A stretch of DNA of 64,000 nt. Origin: Hyphomicrobiales bacterium. Its GTDB lineage: Bacteria > Pseudomonadota > Alphaproteobacteria > Rhizobiales > Rhodobiaceae. The position numbers were made by a program, and so were the translations under genes. This document shows, one piece after another, positions 32,269 through 42,547 of this stretch. The stretch spans positions 310,001 to 374,000 of the forward strand of contig PKTR01000002.1 in the NCBI GenBank assembly GCA_002869065.1, written 5' to 3'. Numbering within the stretch: the first letter of the stretch is position 1; each line of letters opens with the position of its first letter. The notes beneath the pieces were generated by a model that did not search any database, was not told the origin of the DNA, and saw only the letters and a program-made list of their open reading frames with translations.

Positions 32269-33252
32269 TTAGCTCGCGTGGCGGCCGGCGTCGGCGCCGT
32301 AATAGTTCACATAGCGCGGATTGAGTTCCGACACCGGCATGATGATGAGCACGTCGGTGGTGCCGAACTGGTGATCAACCACCGCGCCATCGCCGATATA
32401 GGCGCCGAGGCGGAGGTAGCCCTTGATCAGCGGCGGCAGGGCATGCAGCGCCTGACGCATGTCGATCGCCTCTTTCGGCATCAGGTTCATGTCGGTGTAG
32501 CGCTCAGACCGAGCCGAGACCCGCCACTCTTCCGGCGCGCGTGAATTGTGGTGCAGGAAGGACAGCGGCAGAGCAAGTCGCTCCGGATCGGTGCCCTCGA
32601 GGCTGGCGCAGCCGAGCATCGCGTCGACGCGGTTCATCAGCACATAGGACCACACGCCGTGCCACAGGAGCTCGACGGTGCGCTTGTTGCGGTAGGGCTT
32701 GAGCACGCAGGAGCGGCCGAGTTCGAGGAAGTTGAGATCCGGCTTGCGGTCGAGCAGCGGCTGGATGTCGTATTCGCCGGCGGTGTAGAAACCGTCGTTC
32801 AATTCGGCGACCGGCTGGCGAAGCAGGCGGTAGGTGCCGACGATGGCCGGCTTCCTGCGGCCAAGCGCCCGGCCGCGCTCCATGATGTCGTGGTCGAGAA
32901 CCAGCATGTGGTCGCAGATCGCGTCGTAGTCGTCGACATCACGGCCGAGCGCGGCGGTGTGCGGATCGGCAACCGCCGACATTTCCTCGTAGAACACGCG
33001 ATAGCGCAGTTCCTGCGCCTTTTTGACTTCCTTGTAGGTGCGCGCCAGTCGAACTTCGAGGGAGCCGATGCGGCCGAGAGTCGGGGCTGCGGCCGCGCGG
33101 GCAGCCGGCAGGATGCGACCGGTCGGGCTGCGGAAACCGGGTAGCCAGCGCGGCGTTCCGGCCGGTATCTGGCGATTGGGCGCAAAGCGCTTCACCAGCG
33201 TCTTCGGATAAGACTTGCCGCCTCGTTTCATCTCGTTCGTGTCAGGTCGCAT
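32269..33252 (-). CDS. Ornithine N-acyltransferase-like GNAT protein (OlsB type)
   Basis: About 327 residues. Core resembles OlsB, which adds a 3-hydroxyacyl chain from ACP to ornithine in the first step of ornithine-lipid synthesis: LEVRLARTYKEVKKAQELRYRVFYEEM, CDHMLVLD, VGTYRLLR, NFLELGRSCVLKPYRNKRTVELLWHGVWSYV, GCASLEGTDPE. A basic N-terminal tail precedes the domain. The start is uncertain: ATG at 33252, ATG at 33231 or a TTG at 33288 are all possible and none has a strong ribosome site. olsA (second acyltransferase) is not adjacent, unlike in some rhizobia. Confidence 0.78.
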   Translation of the reverse strand: MRPDTNEMKRGGKSYPKTLVKRFAPNRQIPAGTPRWLPGFRSPTGRILPAARAAAAPTLGRIGSLEVRLARTYKEVKKAQELRYRVFYEEMSAVADPHTAALGRDVDDYDAICDHMLVLDHDIMERGRALGRRKPAIVGTYRLLRQPVAELNDGFYTAGEYDIQPLLDRKPDLNFLELGRSCVLKPYRNKRTVELLWHGVWSYVLMNRVDAMLGCASLEGTDPERLALPLSFLHHNSRAPEEWRVSARSERYTDMNLMPKEAIDMRQALHALPPLIKGYLRLGAYIGDGAVVDHQFGTTDVLIIMPVSELNPRYVNYYGADAGRHAS

Positions 33253-33603
33253 CGTACGTTCCCGCATTTGCTTTTTGCTCACCGACAAAGCGCCGGCACT
33301 TCGCCGGGCGTCTCAGCCTCAAGCTTTTCGAGAACGACGATCCCCCTTCCCCCTGATACCGGAATGTCCGCCGGCAGGTGACATCACGCATTCCCGCGCC
33401 CGGTCGCCGTTCGACGTCTCTTTTCCGACGAATCGATGACAATCGTATGATGGTGTCACCAACGCGCCGTACGCACCTCGACGCTACAAGTGGGGCTTCG
33501 TATCGCGGAATGAAAGAGGAAATTTAGCCGGCGCACGGACAAGCGCGGCGAACGCCACCGGGCAATCCGATGTCGACGGCGCGGCGGGCAGGCGGGCGTG
33601 GCT
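33253..33603. other. Intergenic region upstream of the OlsB-like gene
   Basis: Holds the minus-strand promoter region of the acyltransferase gene and the 3' end of a kinase transcript. I see no gene, clear terminator or operator in it. Confidence 0.5.
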
Positions 33604-35880
33604 TCAGGCCGATTGCCGCAGACCGACCGCCTCATCGAGAATGGCGCCGAGCGCATCGACATCGAGCGGCTTTGTCAGCCGCCGGTCTGCGCCCGCGGCC
33701 CGGCAGGCTTCCTCGGTTTCGGCCATGGCATCGGCGGTCAACGCCAGGACCGGCATGCGCGTCTGGCCTCGCTCGCTTTCGATGCTGCGAATGGTGGCGG
33801 TCGCCTCGAAGCCATCGACGACCGGCATGTGGAGATCCATCAGCACGATATCGATCGGCCGGGCAACGCCGTCGAACGAGGCGAGCACGGCCTCGACCGC
33901 GGCCTTGCCGTCACCGACATGGCGGACATGATGCCCGAGCTTTTCGAGCGCGGAGCGGGCGAGCAGCGCGTTGATGTCGTTGTCTTCGGCAAGCAGCACC
34001 GACAGCGACCGGCTCGGCACATAGCGCGGCGCAGCGAGACGACCGGCTTCGAAATCGGTGTCACCCTCCCCGCCCTCATTCGCGCAGACCGCCGCGATGA
34101 CGCGCAACAGCGAGGTTGAGCGGACCGGCTTGACCAGATAGGCGTCGAAGCCTTCTTCGCGATAGGCGGCGAGTTCGGCCCGTTCGCCGGGCGTGACGAG
34201 CACGACGGAGGGGCACTCGACGCCGCGCGCGACGAGCGCTTCGCGCGCCGCGACCGGGCCATCCGGCGAGCGACTGTCGACCAGCACCACATCGAAGGGC
34301 TGGGCGAGGATCGTTCCCGGCGACACCGAATGCGGATCGCCGGCCACCTCGACGTCGGCGCCCATTCGGCTGAGCGAGCGGGCGAGCAGCGGCACCTCGA
34401 CCAGCGAGCGCGAGACCATGAGAATGCGCCGGCCGACCAGCGCCTCCTCGTGGCGGGCGGGCTTGAGAACCGGCAATTCGAGGGTGAACGAGAAGGCCGC
34501 ACCGGCGCAGGGTGCGCTTTCCACCCCGATCTCGCCGCCCATCAGGCGCACGAGGCGCTGGGAAATGGCGAGGCCGAGCCCGGTGCCGCCGAAGCGGCGG
34601 GTCGGGCCGAGATCGGCCTGCTCGAATTCCTCGAAGATCCGCTTCTGCTGAGCCTCATCGAGGCCGATGCCGGTGTCGCGGATGGTGAAAGCGAGCGTCG
34701 CGGTGCCGGTCGCGTCGCCCGATGCCCCGGTTGCATCAAGGAGGATCACCTCGAGCGACACACCACCGGATTCGGTGAACTTGACGCCGTTGCCGGCAAG
34801 GTTGAGCAGCACCTGACGCAGGCGCGGCCCGTCGACCAGAAGCGCGTCCGGCACGGCGGGATCGACATAACCGGCGATCTCGATGCTCTTGGCGTGGGCG
34901 CGCGGCGCGATCAGCTCGACCAGCGTTTCGACGACGGCGCGGATATCGGTTTCGGCCGGGTTGAGATCGAGGCGGCCGGCCTCGACCTTGGAGAAGTCGA
35001 GCACGTCGTCGATCAGCGTCAACAGCGCCTCGCCGGAGGTGCGAACCGCCTCCACGTAGCTGGTCTGTTCCGAGGACAGCGGCGTGTCGGACAACAGCCC
35101 GGCCATGCCGAGAATGCCGTTCAGCGGCGTGCGGATCTCATGGCTGACGGTGGCGACGAAGCGCGACTTGGCGCGGTTGGCCGATTCCGCCTGATCGCGC
35201 GCCTCGATGAGGGCTGCTTCGGCGGTCAGGCTTGCGGTGACGTCGCGGATCACCGACTGGATCAGCGGCGGGCCGCCCTCTTCGGCTACGGCAGAATCCC
35301 GCCAGAGAAACCAGCGCGGTCCATCGACGGTGTCGAGCATAACATGGCGCTCGGGCCTGCCGCCCCGGTCGGCCATTTCCTCGCGAATCGGCGTCAGCGG
35401 CAGCGTGCGACCGGTGACCGCATCGGCCTCGATACCAAAGGTTCGGGTGAAGGCGTCATTGACGAAGACGACGGGACCACCCGCCTCACGGCGCACGACC
35501 ACGTCGCCGACCGTGTCGATGACGCTGCGATAGAGTTCCAGCGTTTCGCGCAATTCCCAGGAATGGTCGGTGAGCGTTTCGAGGCGCCGGCGCAAAAGGT
35601 CGACATCGTCGATCAGTTCGCGGCGGGAATTTGCGAAACGGTCGAGACGGGATATCGAGGCGCCACCGGCCAGCACGAGCGCCGCTGTGCCGAGCATCGC
35701 GAAGGGAATGGCGATCGGAACCTCGGTCGCCAGCCCGACGACGGCGGCCGCGCCGCCGAGCGAGGCGGCAGCCGCGGCCGACAATGCGAAAATGGCGGCC
35801 CCGGCCTTCAGCGGCTTGCGGCGATTGGCGGCTTTTTCGGAGGTCACGGCCCGACCGGGACGCGTGCGCGGAGCGTTCAT
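33604..35880 (-). CDS. Hybrid sensor histidine kinase (BarA-like layout)
   Basis: 758-residue membrane kinase. Two hydrophobic helices (AAIFALSAAAAASLGGAAAVVG and AIPFAMLGTAALVLAGGA) with almost no periplasmic loop, a short coiled stretch, a PAS domain (YRSVIDTVGDVVVRREAGG), HisKA with SHEIRTPLNG, ATPase with NGVKF, DTGIG and GGTGLGLAI. A degenerate receiver follows (DVVLVDSRSPDG), then a complete receiver (LLAEDNDIN, phospho-Asp in VLMDLHMP, K in LTKPL). No Hpt domain, so phosphate must go to a separate protein. ATG at 35880 has GGAG just two bases upstream, so the exact start is uncertain. No response regulator is adjacent. Confidence 0.85.
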   Translation of the reverse strand: MNAPRTRPGRAVTSEKAANRRKPLKAGAAIFALSAAAAASLGGAAAVVGLATEVPIAIPFAMLGTAALVLAGGASISRLDRFANSRRELIDDVDLLRRRLETLTDHSWELRETLELYRSVIDTVGDVVVRREAGGPVVFVNDAFTRTFGIEADAVTGRTLPLTPIREEMADRGGRPERHVMLDTVDGPRWFLWRDSAVAEEGGPPLIQSVIRDVTASLTAEAALIEARDQAESANRAKSRFVATVSHEIRTPLNGILGMAGLLSDTPLSSEQTSYVEAVRTSGEALLTLIDDVLDFSKVEAGRLDLNPAETDIRAVVETLVELIAPRAHAKSIEIAGYVDPAVPDALLVDGPRLRQVLLNLAGNGVKFTESGGVSLEVILLDATGASGDATGTATLAFTIRDTGIGLDEAQQKRIFEEFEQADLGPTRRFGGTGLGLAISQRLVRLMGGEIGVESAPCAGAAFSFTLELPVLKPARHEEALVGRRILMVSRSLVEVPLLARSLSRMGADVEVAGDPHSVSPGTILAQPFDVVLVDSRSPDGPVAAREALVARGVECPSVVLVTPGERAELAAYREEGFDAYLVKPVRSTSLLRVIAAVCANEGGEGDTDFEAGRLAAPRYVPSRSLSVLLAEDNDINALLARSALEKLGHHVRHVGDGKAAVEAVLASFDGVARPIDIVLMDLHMPVVDGFEATATIRSIESERGQTRMPVLALTADAMAETEEACRAAGADRRLTKPLDVDALGAILDEAVGLRQSA

Positions 35881-36180
35881 CTCTCCGTCGGCGGGATGTC
35901 GCCCGGCGGCATCCTTTGCGAGCGCATCGTCAACGGCACGTTCGTCGCCGGCGCGCGCGACTTTTCGCGCATGCCTGTCCCGCATTCGGCCGGCGTGGTT
36001 GCCCAACGCCGGGCGTGCTTTCCCCGTTCCTCGACCCGTCACAACGCTACTCCAAAACGCATACGGGCTCAGGATAAGGCAAGGGGATTGCGAAACTCTT
36101 GACGCATGGGCGCATCCGCCCGCATTGGCCGGCGGGTTGGCTTCGAAAAACATCGCTGCGGGAGCAACGGGCTGTTGCGG
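35881..36180. other. Intergenic region between hybrid kinase and comM
   Basis: 300 bases holding the kinase promoter side and the comM 3' end, both on the minus strand. No clear terminator with a T run, gene or repeat is recognised. Confidence 0.5.
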
Positions 36181-37710
36181 TCAGGCTGCGATGGCGAGCG
36201 AGGCGATGGTGCCGCGATAGCCGAGCGCCTCGGCGAGATGGACCCGTCCGACCTGTTCGGCGCCGTCGAGATCGGCGAGCGTGCGGGCAACCTTCAGCAC
36301 CCGGTGGTAGCCGCGGGCGGAGAGTTGCAGCGTATCGGCGGCCTGACGGAGAAGGTCGAAACCGGCCTCATCGGGGGCGGCGACCTCCTCGATTAGGGCG
36401 GCCGAGCAGGTGCCGTTGGTGCGGGTCTCGACGCCAAGCGCGGTGTAGCGGGCAGTCTGGCGGTCGCGGGCGGCGGCGACACGCTCAGCGACAATCGCCG
36501 AGCTCTCCGCCGGTGCCGGCGCAATCAGATCGGCGGCGGTGACCGCGGGCACCTCGATGCGGATGTCCATGCGATCGAGCAGCGGGCCTGAAATGCGGGC
36601 CTGATAATCGGCGGCGCAACGCTGGCCGCGCCGGCAGGTATAGCCCGGTTCGCCGGCATAACCGCAGCGGCAGGGGTTCATTGCCGCGATCAACTGGAAG
36701 CGCGAGGGATAGGTCACCCGATGATTGGCGCGCGCGATCAGCGTGTCGCCGGACTCAAGCGGCTGCCGTAGCGAATCGAGCACCTGCGGGGTGAATTCCG
36801 GCAGCTCATCGAGGAACAGCACGCCGTTGTGGGCAAGAGACACCTCGCCCGGACGCGCGCGCAAGCCGCCGCCGACAAGCGCGGCCATGGAGGCGGAATG
36901 ATGCGGCGCGCGGAATGGCCGACGGCTCGACAATTGCCCGCCGGCCAACGCGCCGGCAATCGAGGCAATCATCGACACCTCGAGCAGTTCCTTCGGTTCG
37001 AGCGGCGGCAGGATCGAGGGCAGCCGCGCGGCAAGCATCGACTTGCCGGCGCCGGGCGGCCCGACCATGAGGAGATGGTGGCCGCCTGCGGCGGCGACTT
37101 CGAGCGCACGCTTGGCACTTTCCTGTCCCTTGATATCGGCAAGATCGGGCAAGGCGCCGGCGGGCGGGCGCAGGCGCGGCTCCGGCCGCGTCATCACCTG
37201 GGTGCCCTTGAAGTGATTGGCCAGCCCAATGAGGCTACGCGGCGCGAGAATATCCATCGAGGCGTCGGCCCAGGCGGCTTCCGGGCCGCAATCGGCCGGG
37301 CAGATCAGCCCCTGAGCGAGCGCGTTGGCGCCGATTGCCGCCGGCAGCACACCAGCCACGGGCGCGATGGTGCCATCAAGCGACAGTTCCCCGAGCACCA
37401 CATAGGCGCGGAGCTGATCGGCCGGCACCGCGCCCATCGCGGCCATCAGCCCGAGCGCGATCGGCAGGTCGTAGTGGCTGCCCTCTTTCGGCAGATCGGC
37501 GGGGGCGAGATTGACGGTGATGCGCTTCGCCGGCAGGGCGAGGCCCGAGGCGACAAGCGCAGCGCGCACCCGCTCTCGGCTTTCCGCCACCGCCTTGTCG
37601 GGCAGCCCGACGATGGTGAAGGAGACGGCGCCGGCGCCGATCTGCACCTGAACGTCGACCGGTACGGCTTCCACACCCTGAAACGCGACGGTGGTGACGT
37701 GACTGACCAT
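36181..37710 (-). CDS. comM: ComM/YifB-family AAA+ Mg-chelatase-like ATPase
   Basis: 509 residues, normal length. In naturally competent bacteria ComM is a hexameric helicase that helps branch migration during DNA integration. N-terminal Lon-like domain (TIVGLPDKAVAESRERVRAAL), Walker A GPPGAGKSM, ATPase block VLFLDELPEF, then a Mg-chelatase-like C-terminal part with four-cysteine insertion (NPCRCGYAGEPGYTCRRGQRC) and RISGPLLDRMDI. An SOS-type LexA box lies 145 bases upstream, in keeping with comM being part of the LexA regulon in several alphaproteobacteria. Confidence 0.93.
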   Translation of the reverse strand: MVSHVTTVAFQGVEAVPVDVQVQIGAGAVSFTIVGLPDKAVAESRERVRAALVASGLALPAKRITVNLAPADLPKEGSHYDLPIALGLMAAMGAVPADQLRAYVVLGELSLDGTIAPVAGVLPAAIGANALAQGLICPADCGPEAAWADASMDILAPRSLIGLANHFKGTQVMTRPEPRLRPPAGALPDLADIKGQESAKRALEVAAAGGHHLLMVGPPGAGKSMLAARLPSILPPLEPKELLEVSMIASIAGALAGGQLSSRRPFRAPHHSASMAALVGGGLRARPGEVSLAHNGVLFLDELPEFTPQVLDSLRQPLESGDTLIARANHRVTYPSRFQLIAAMNPCRCGYAGEPGYTCRRGQRCAADYQARISGPLLDRMDIRIEVPAVTAADLIAPAPAESSAIVAERVAAARDRQTARYTALGVETRTNGTCSAALIEEVAAPDEAGFDLLRQAADTLQLSARGYHRVLKVARTLADLDGAEQVGRVHLAEALGYRGTIASLAIAA

Positions 37711-37854
37711 GACCGCTCCCCCGGCAAGCGTTCCGCCGGATGCCGGTCCGCCTGAAACCGCGTCCCGAAAGGGGGCGACACGTGAACAAAACGGGACATC
37801 GCACGCGGCAATTCAACCGAATACAACCTGACAGCAACTATTCCGCGAATTTTG

Positions 37855-37869
37855 GAACATTGCAAGAAC
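37855..37869 (-). promoter_or_regulatory. LexA (SOS) box upstream of comM
   Basis: GAAC-N7-GAAC on the plus strand, i.e. GTTCTTGCAATGTTC on the coding strand of comM, an exact match to the alphaproteobacterial LexA consensus GTTC-N7-GTTC. Confidence 0.8.
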
Positions 37870-37946
37870 AAAATGAGGTGTATCGAGATTCTGCCGCAAC
37901 CGGAGGCCAGGGTGTCGCCGGGGAGTGGCGGGACGGGCCTGCACGA

Positions 37947-37975
37947 GAAAGGCCGGAGGCGAAGACCCCCGGCCT
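37947..37975 (-). terminator. Probable terminator of the chemoreceptor gene
   Basis: AGGCCGG (37950-37956) pairs with CCGGCCT (37969-37975); on the minus strand the stem is followed by a short TTTC. Weak T run but well placed 40 bases after the chemoreceptor stop. Confidence 0.5.
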
Positions 37976-38016
37976 GGTGTTCCTCATCGCGGAAGGACGT
38001 TTGAAACGCCGCGCCG

Positions 38017-39735
38017 TCAAGCCACCTTGCTCTGGCTCTTGTGGCTTTCCTTGATCGCCATGGACAGCTCGTCGAGGCCTTTCAACACATGGACGCTGGC
38101 GTCATCGAGCTCGCGCAGTGCTCTCGACATGGTGTCGGGGTCGTTGCGCACCGCCGCATCGAGGGCGGTCTTGGCCGAGGCGTGGACGATCTTGTGCGGT
38201 TCGACCAGCGACGTGAAGGCGGGCATGCCACGAACCGTCGGGTCCTTGATGCCGTCATACCACTTGCCGAGGCGGCAGGTGTGGTGATCCGGCACTTCGC
38301 TGCTCTTCCAGTTGTCGGCGCCCATGCAGGTGTCGACGACACGCTGCTTGAACAGCACGTGATCGATCTTGGCCATGTAGCAAAGCGCGATATCGGAATC
38401 GGCGTCGAACATATCGCGCGCGTTCTGCGAGAACTGCGACGTGCTTCGGTGCATGTTCTTGGAGATGGTCTGCACCAGCCGGTCGCTCTCGCCGGCGATG
38501 TCGGCGACATTGCCGATGCTCGAGGCGATTTCGGAGCTGGCGCCCTTCTGCTGGCCGAGAATGCCTGAGATTTCCATCATCCGGTTCGACACGCTGCTGA
38601 CCTGATCGGCGATCTGGCCCATCTGCCCGGCGGCGTGGCTGATCGCTTCCTCGCCCTCGTTGACGGCGCTGGTCGAGGCCTGCATGGTCTTCTGGATGGT
38701 CGACATGCCCTCGCGCAGCGCGGCGATGCGGTGCGCGATATCCTCGGTCGAACGGGCGGTCTGGTTGGCAAGGTTCTTGACCTCGGAAGCGACCACCGCG
38801 AAGCCCTTGCCGGCCTCGCCGGCGCGCGCGGATTCGATCGTGGCGTTCAGCGCCAGCAGGTTGGTCTGCGCGGCGATGCCCTCGATAACGCTGAGGATCT
38901 GGCCGATCTGATCGGACGCCTCGGCGAGTTCATCCACGTTGCGCGAGGTTTCCTCGACCGCGGAGGCGATATTGCCGATGGTCGACGACATCTGCTCGAT
39001 CGCGCTACGGCCGCTCGACACCGACTGGTTCGCCTCGCCGGCCTCACCCGACGCGCTCTCGCTGTTGCGGGCGATTTCCTCGACCGAGGCGACCAGCTCG
39101 GCAGCCGCCGAAGAGATCGTCTGGCCGTTGGTGGCGACGTCGTTCGAATTGCGCTGCAGGAAAGCGAGCTGCAGGATGATGTTGTTGATCTCGGCAACGG
39201 CCTGGGCGAGCTTTCCGAGGTTTTCGGTATTGGCCTCTTTCAGAGAACTCACCGCCTGCTCGACGGAAGCCTCTTCATAGGAGGTCAGCGAAGTCGCCAT
39301 ATCGGTGAACAGGCGCAGCACCAGGGTCGACAGCGCGGCATTCAGATTGCCGCGGCTCATGCGATGGTGCTGTGTCATCAGCGGAATGGTTTTCAGCAAC
39401 AGCCACCCATAGGCGGAAACATACCAGGCCGGGGTCAGACCGATGCGCTGATGAATCTCACCGATATGCCGCGATTTCGCGAAGGCGTCGGGGCTGACTT
39501 CATCGGCAAAGAAAGTCTTCCAGTGTTCGAGCTGGGCGTCCTTCAGGCGAGGAACGACATTGTTGCCCGGAAATTTTTCCGCGACGGACATATTTTGGAG
39601 CTGTCCGTAAAACTCATCGAGAAGAGACGGTATTTCTTTGACGAGATGCTTGCGCAACTCTTCCGGCCGTTCCGGGCTGGAAAGTCCCATGCGCATAAAC
39701 TCAATGGATTCATCTCGACCGATTTCGGCTGTCAT
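38017..39735 (-). CDS. Globin-coupled methyl-accepting chemotaxis protein with CZB domain
   Basis: 572-residue soluble chemoreceptor without TM helices. N-terminal protoglobin domain (about 1-165) of the HemAT type, with the heme-ligand histidine in [22 protein letters not shown]. Methyl-accepting signalling domain follows, with the conserved hairpin tip [33 protein letters not shown] in overlapping blocks. C-terminal chemoreceptor zinc-binding (CZB) domain has KIDHVLFK, a Cys in [10 protein letters not shown] and [10 protein letters not shown], the His/Cys set that binds zinc. It should sense oxygen through heme and oxidants or zinc through CZB, signalling to CheA. GGAAAGG precedes ATG at 39735. 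No che genes are nearby. Confidence 0.9.
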   Translation of the reverse strand: MTAEIGRDESIEFMRMGLSSPERPEELRKHLVKEIPSLLDEFYGQLQNMSVAEKFPGNNVVPRLKDAQLEHWKTFFADEVSPDAFAKSRHIGEIHQRIGLTPAWYVSAYGWLLLKTIPLMTQHHRMSRGNLNAALSTLVLRLFTDMATSLTSYEEASVEQAVSSLKEANTENLGKLAQAVAEINNIILQLAFLQRNSNDVATNGQTISSAAAELVASVEEIARNSESASGEAGEANQSVSSGRSAIEQMSSTIGNIASAVEETSRNVDELAEASDQIGQILSVIEGIAAQTNLLALNATIESARAGEAGKGFAVVASEVKNLANQTARSTEDIAHRIAALREGMSTIQKTMQASTSAVNEGEEAISHAAGQMGQIADQVSSVSNRMMEISGILGQQKGASSEIASSIGNVADIAGESDRLVQTISKNMHRSTSQFSQNARDMFDADSDIALCYMAKIDHVLFKQRVVDTCMGADNWKSSEVPDHHTCRLGKWYDGIKDPTVRGMPAFTSLVEPHKIVHASAKTALDAAVRNDPDTMSRALRELDDASVHVLKGLDELSMAIKESHKSQSKVA

Positions 39736-40243
39736 GGCAATACCTTTCCCCCGTCCCGCAAGTAAGAACCTTAGTTTTTTGATGGACCCCTTTGACGCAT
39801 TGTATTCCTGCAATCCGTTAACAATTGATGAGAAAACTTGAACCTCTTGCTAACGAAAACCCCCTACACAACATGCCCGCTGAAAGATTGAACGGGGTTA
39901 TACGTTGATACCCTCGCGCGAAGAAAGATTTCATACGCCGCGCGGAAACAAAATTTGTTAATACGAAATTCGGTTATTTAGACAGTCAAGCCGCGACCGA
40001 CATGACAAACCCGTCAACCAGCAAGACGGGCTGTCAGTCCGTTCGGTGTGAACGCCAAGATTCCGGCTAAAGCCATGCGGGAATGAGGAATTTTTTCTTT
40101 TTGTTGCAATGGCAACCAATGTGCGTGGCGACCGCCGGCGACCACTCACAGAACCGCCTCTCCGCTCAGCCGCTCAGGGCCGGCAAAGGGATTGCCGCGG
40201 TTTTTTCACGCCGGAAGAGGAGGACGAGTATGTCCACGTGTTT
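39736..40243. other. A+T-rich intergenic region between chemoreceptor and gshB
   Basis: About 500 bases, clearly richer in A+T than the surroundings between 39770 and 40000. It holds the chemoreceptor promoter (minus strand) and the gshB 3' flank. No gene, RNA or clear terminator was recognised. Confidence 0.55.
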
Positions 40244-41182
40244 CTAAGTGTTTTCCTCAATGCTGTCCCACAGGAGGGCGGCGACGTCGGGGCCGCCGAA
40301 TTTTTTCACGGCGCGAATACCCGTCGGAGAGGTCACGTTGATCTCGGTCATGTAGTCGCCGATGACGTCGATACCGACGAAGAGGAAACCGCGCCGCTTC
40401 AGTTCCGGGCCGATTGCCGCGCAGATCTCGCGCTCACGGTCGGTCAGCTCAGTCGCCTCCGCCTTGCCGCCCTGGACCATGTTGGAGCGCAAGTCGTCGA
40501 CTGCCGGGATACGGTTCACCGCACCGGCATATTCGCCGTTGACCAGCAGGATGCGCTTGTCGCCGGCACGCACCGCCGGCAGATATTTCTGGATCACCCA
40601 GGGCTCGGGGAACATTTCCTCGAACAGGCCGAGCAACGAGCCGAAGTTCTGGTCCTCGGCGCGCAGCCGGAACACCGCCTTGCCGCCATTGCCATAAAGC
40701 GGCTTGACGACGATGTCGCCGTGCTCCTCGCGGAAGGCGCTGATCGTGTCATGATCGCGGGTGATGAGTGTCGGCGGCATCATGTCGGCGAAATCGACGA
40801 CGAAGAGCTTTTCCGGCGCGTTTCGCACCGCCGCCGGATCGTTGACGACAAGCGTCTGCGGGTGGATGCGCTCAAGCAGATGCGTGGTGGTGATGTAGGC
40901 GAGATCGAAGGGCGGATCCTGGCGCAGCAGCACCACGTCCATTTCGGTCAGCTCGACCTTTTCCGCCGGGCCGAGGGTGAAGTGGTCGCCGGCGACATCG
41001 CGCACGGTGACGGGCTCGATCGCTGCATAGACCCGCCCATCGCGCATCGCGAGGCGATCCGGCGTGTAGTGGAACAGCTTGTGGCCGCGCTGTTGCGCCT
41101 CCAGCATCATGGCGAAGGTGGAATCGCCGGCGATCGAAATCGAGGCGATATGATCCATCTGGACGGCAACGGAAAGCGGCAT
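40244..41182 (-). CDS. gshB: Glutathione synthetase
   Basis: 312-residue ATP-grasp ligase joining gamma-glutamylcysteine and glycine. Family blocks: [11 protein letters not shown] with [17 protein letters not shown] at the N-terminus, [54 protein letters not shown] (ATP-grasp loop), [21 protein letters not shown]. Normal length. cysK lies 152 bases upstream on the same strand, so cysteine and glutathione supply are side by side. Confidence 0.95.
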   Translation of the reverse strand: MPLSVAVQMDHIASISIAGDSTFAMMLEAQQRGHKLFHYTPDRLAMRDGRVYAAIEPVTVRDVAGDHFTLGPAEKVELTEMDVVLLRQDPPFDLAYITTTHLLERIHPQTLVVNDPAAVRNAPEKLFVVDFADMMPPTLITRDHDTISAFREEHGDIVVKPLYGNGGKAVFRLRAEDQNFGSLLGLFEEMFPEPWVIQKYLPAVRAGDKRILLVNGEYAGAVNRIPAVDDLRSNMVQGGKAEATELTDREREICAAIGPELKRRGFLFVGIDVIGDYMTEINVTSPTGIRAVKKFGGPDVAALLWDSIEENT

Positions 41183-41334
41183 CTCGGAAATCCCTCAAGA
41201 CAGAGGATGAATGAATGGAGCGGGCGCCCGGCGAAGCGGCCGAGAGCGTCCACTCCCTTCATGTGTTGCCAAACGGGACGAATGGCAAGTCCACACGGCG
41301 TCGCCGTCGACGATTCCGCCCGGCAGACCGGTTG

Positions 41335-42318
41335 TCAGACCTCGAGGCCGTCGAACAGAGCGGTCGAGAGATAGCGTTCGGCGAAGGACGGAACGATGAG
41401 CACGATGTTCTTGCCCTTCATCTCCGGACGCTTGCCGATGGCGAGTGCCGCGGTGAGCGCCGCACCGGCGGAAATGCCGACCGGCACGCCCTCGGTGAGG
41501 GCACATTCGCGCGCCATTTCTAGCGCTTCGTCGTTGCCGACCTGGAACACGACATCGATGACATCGCGGTCGAGGATGCCGGGGACAAAGCCCGCGCCGA
41601 TGCCCTGGATCTTGTGCGGTCCCGGCGCACCACCGGACAGCACCGGGCTATCGGTCGGCTCGACGGCGACGATCTGCACGTCGGGCTTCTTCTCCTTCAA
41701 CACCTGACCGACACCCGTGATGGTGCCGCCGGTGCCGACGCCGGCGATGAAGACGTCGACGCCGCCATCGGTGTCGTTCCATATCTCCTCCGCGGTCGTC
41801 GCGCGGTGGATCGCCGGGTTGGCCGGGTTCTCGAACTGCTGCGGCATCACCGCATCGGGGATTTCGGCGACCATCTGCTCGGCGGTCTCGATCGCGCCCT
41901 TCATGCCGCGCGCGCCCTCGGTCAGGCGCAGTTCGGCACCGAACAGGCGCAGCATCTTGCGCCGCTCCACCGACATGGTCTCCGGCATGACGAGGATCAG
42001 CCGGTAACCGCGAGCGGCGGCGGCAAAGGCAAGCGCAATGCCGGTGTTACCCGAGGTCGGCTCGACCAGCGTCGTCTTGCCCGGCTCGATCTTGCCGTCT
42101 GCCTCGAGCGCATCGAGCATGGCGACGCCGATGCGATCCTTGACGCTCGCGATCGGATTGAAGAATTCAAGCTTCGCCAGAATGTTGGCCTCGACGCCAT
42201 GCGCTTTCGCCAGCCGGTCGAGGCGGACGATCGGGGTATCGCCGATGGTTTCGGTGATCGAAGAATAGATCCGGCCACGGCCAGGGGCCGAGCTCGTTGC
42301 GGTCGTACTGTCACTCAT
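41335..42318 (-). CDS. cysK: Cysteine synthase (O-acetylserine sulfhydrylase)
   Basis: 327-residue PLP enzyme making cysteine from O-acetylserine and sulfide. PLP-lysine in [13 protein letters not shown], substrate loop [12 protein letters not shown], and PLP-phosphate loop [25 protein letters not shown] near the C-terminus is typical of CysK. Stand-alone gene with its own upstream A/T-rich region (42320-42490). Confidence 0.93.
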   Translation of the reverse strand: MSDSTTATSSAPGRGRIYSSITETIGDTPIVRLDRLAKAHGVEANILAKLEFFNPIASVKDRIGVAMLDALEADGKIEPGKTTLVEPTSGNTGIALAFAAAARGYRLILVMPETMSVERRKMLRLFGAELRLTEGARGMKGAIETAEQMVAEIPDAVMPQQFENPANPAIHRATTAEEIWNDTDGGVDVFIAGVGTGGTITGVGQVLKEKKPDVQIVAVEPTDSPVLSGGAPGPHKIQGIGAGFVPGILDRDVIDVVFQVGNDEALEMARECALTEGVPVGISAGAALTAALAIGKRPEMKGKNIVLIVPSFAERYLSTALFDGLEV

Positions 42319-42406
42319 GGGAGCCTCTCAGCGAACAACATGGGTCCGGCGCGGGCCGGAAGGCGTTTTGTCTAGAATAGGGTCGGCGGTCACGGATTTC
42401 GAGTTT

Positions 42407-42424
42407 CGAAAAACGAATTTTTCG
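42407..42424. other. A/T-rich hairpin upstream of cysK
   Basis: CGAAAAA (42407-42413) pairs with TTTTTCG (42418-42424) about 90 bases upstream of the cysK start. Could be an operator or part of a leader; no regulator is assigned. Confidence 0.4.
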
Positions 42425-42486
42425 CGATCCACGCAACAATTTTGCTCCATCCACCCGTGTTTCACGGGCATGTTTTTGCCAACTGG

Positions 42487-42507
42487 AAAAAACCGGGCCA
42501 AAACCGG
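42487..42507 (-). terminator. Probable terminator of coaBC-dut
   Basis: Short CCGG/CCGG stem (42493-42496, 42504-42507) followed on the minus strand by six T residues (42492-42487), 40 bases after the dut stop. Stem is short, so confidence is limited. Confidence 0.45.
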
Positions 42508-42547
42508 AATGAAGTTGCGTGCAGGAAATGCCGCTGGGGCAAGCGCG

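Noticed and set aside
34330-36102. 590-codon plus-strand frame opposite the hybrid kinase
   Set aside because: Antisense of a well-supported kinase and lacking family features.
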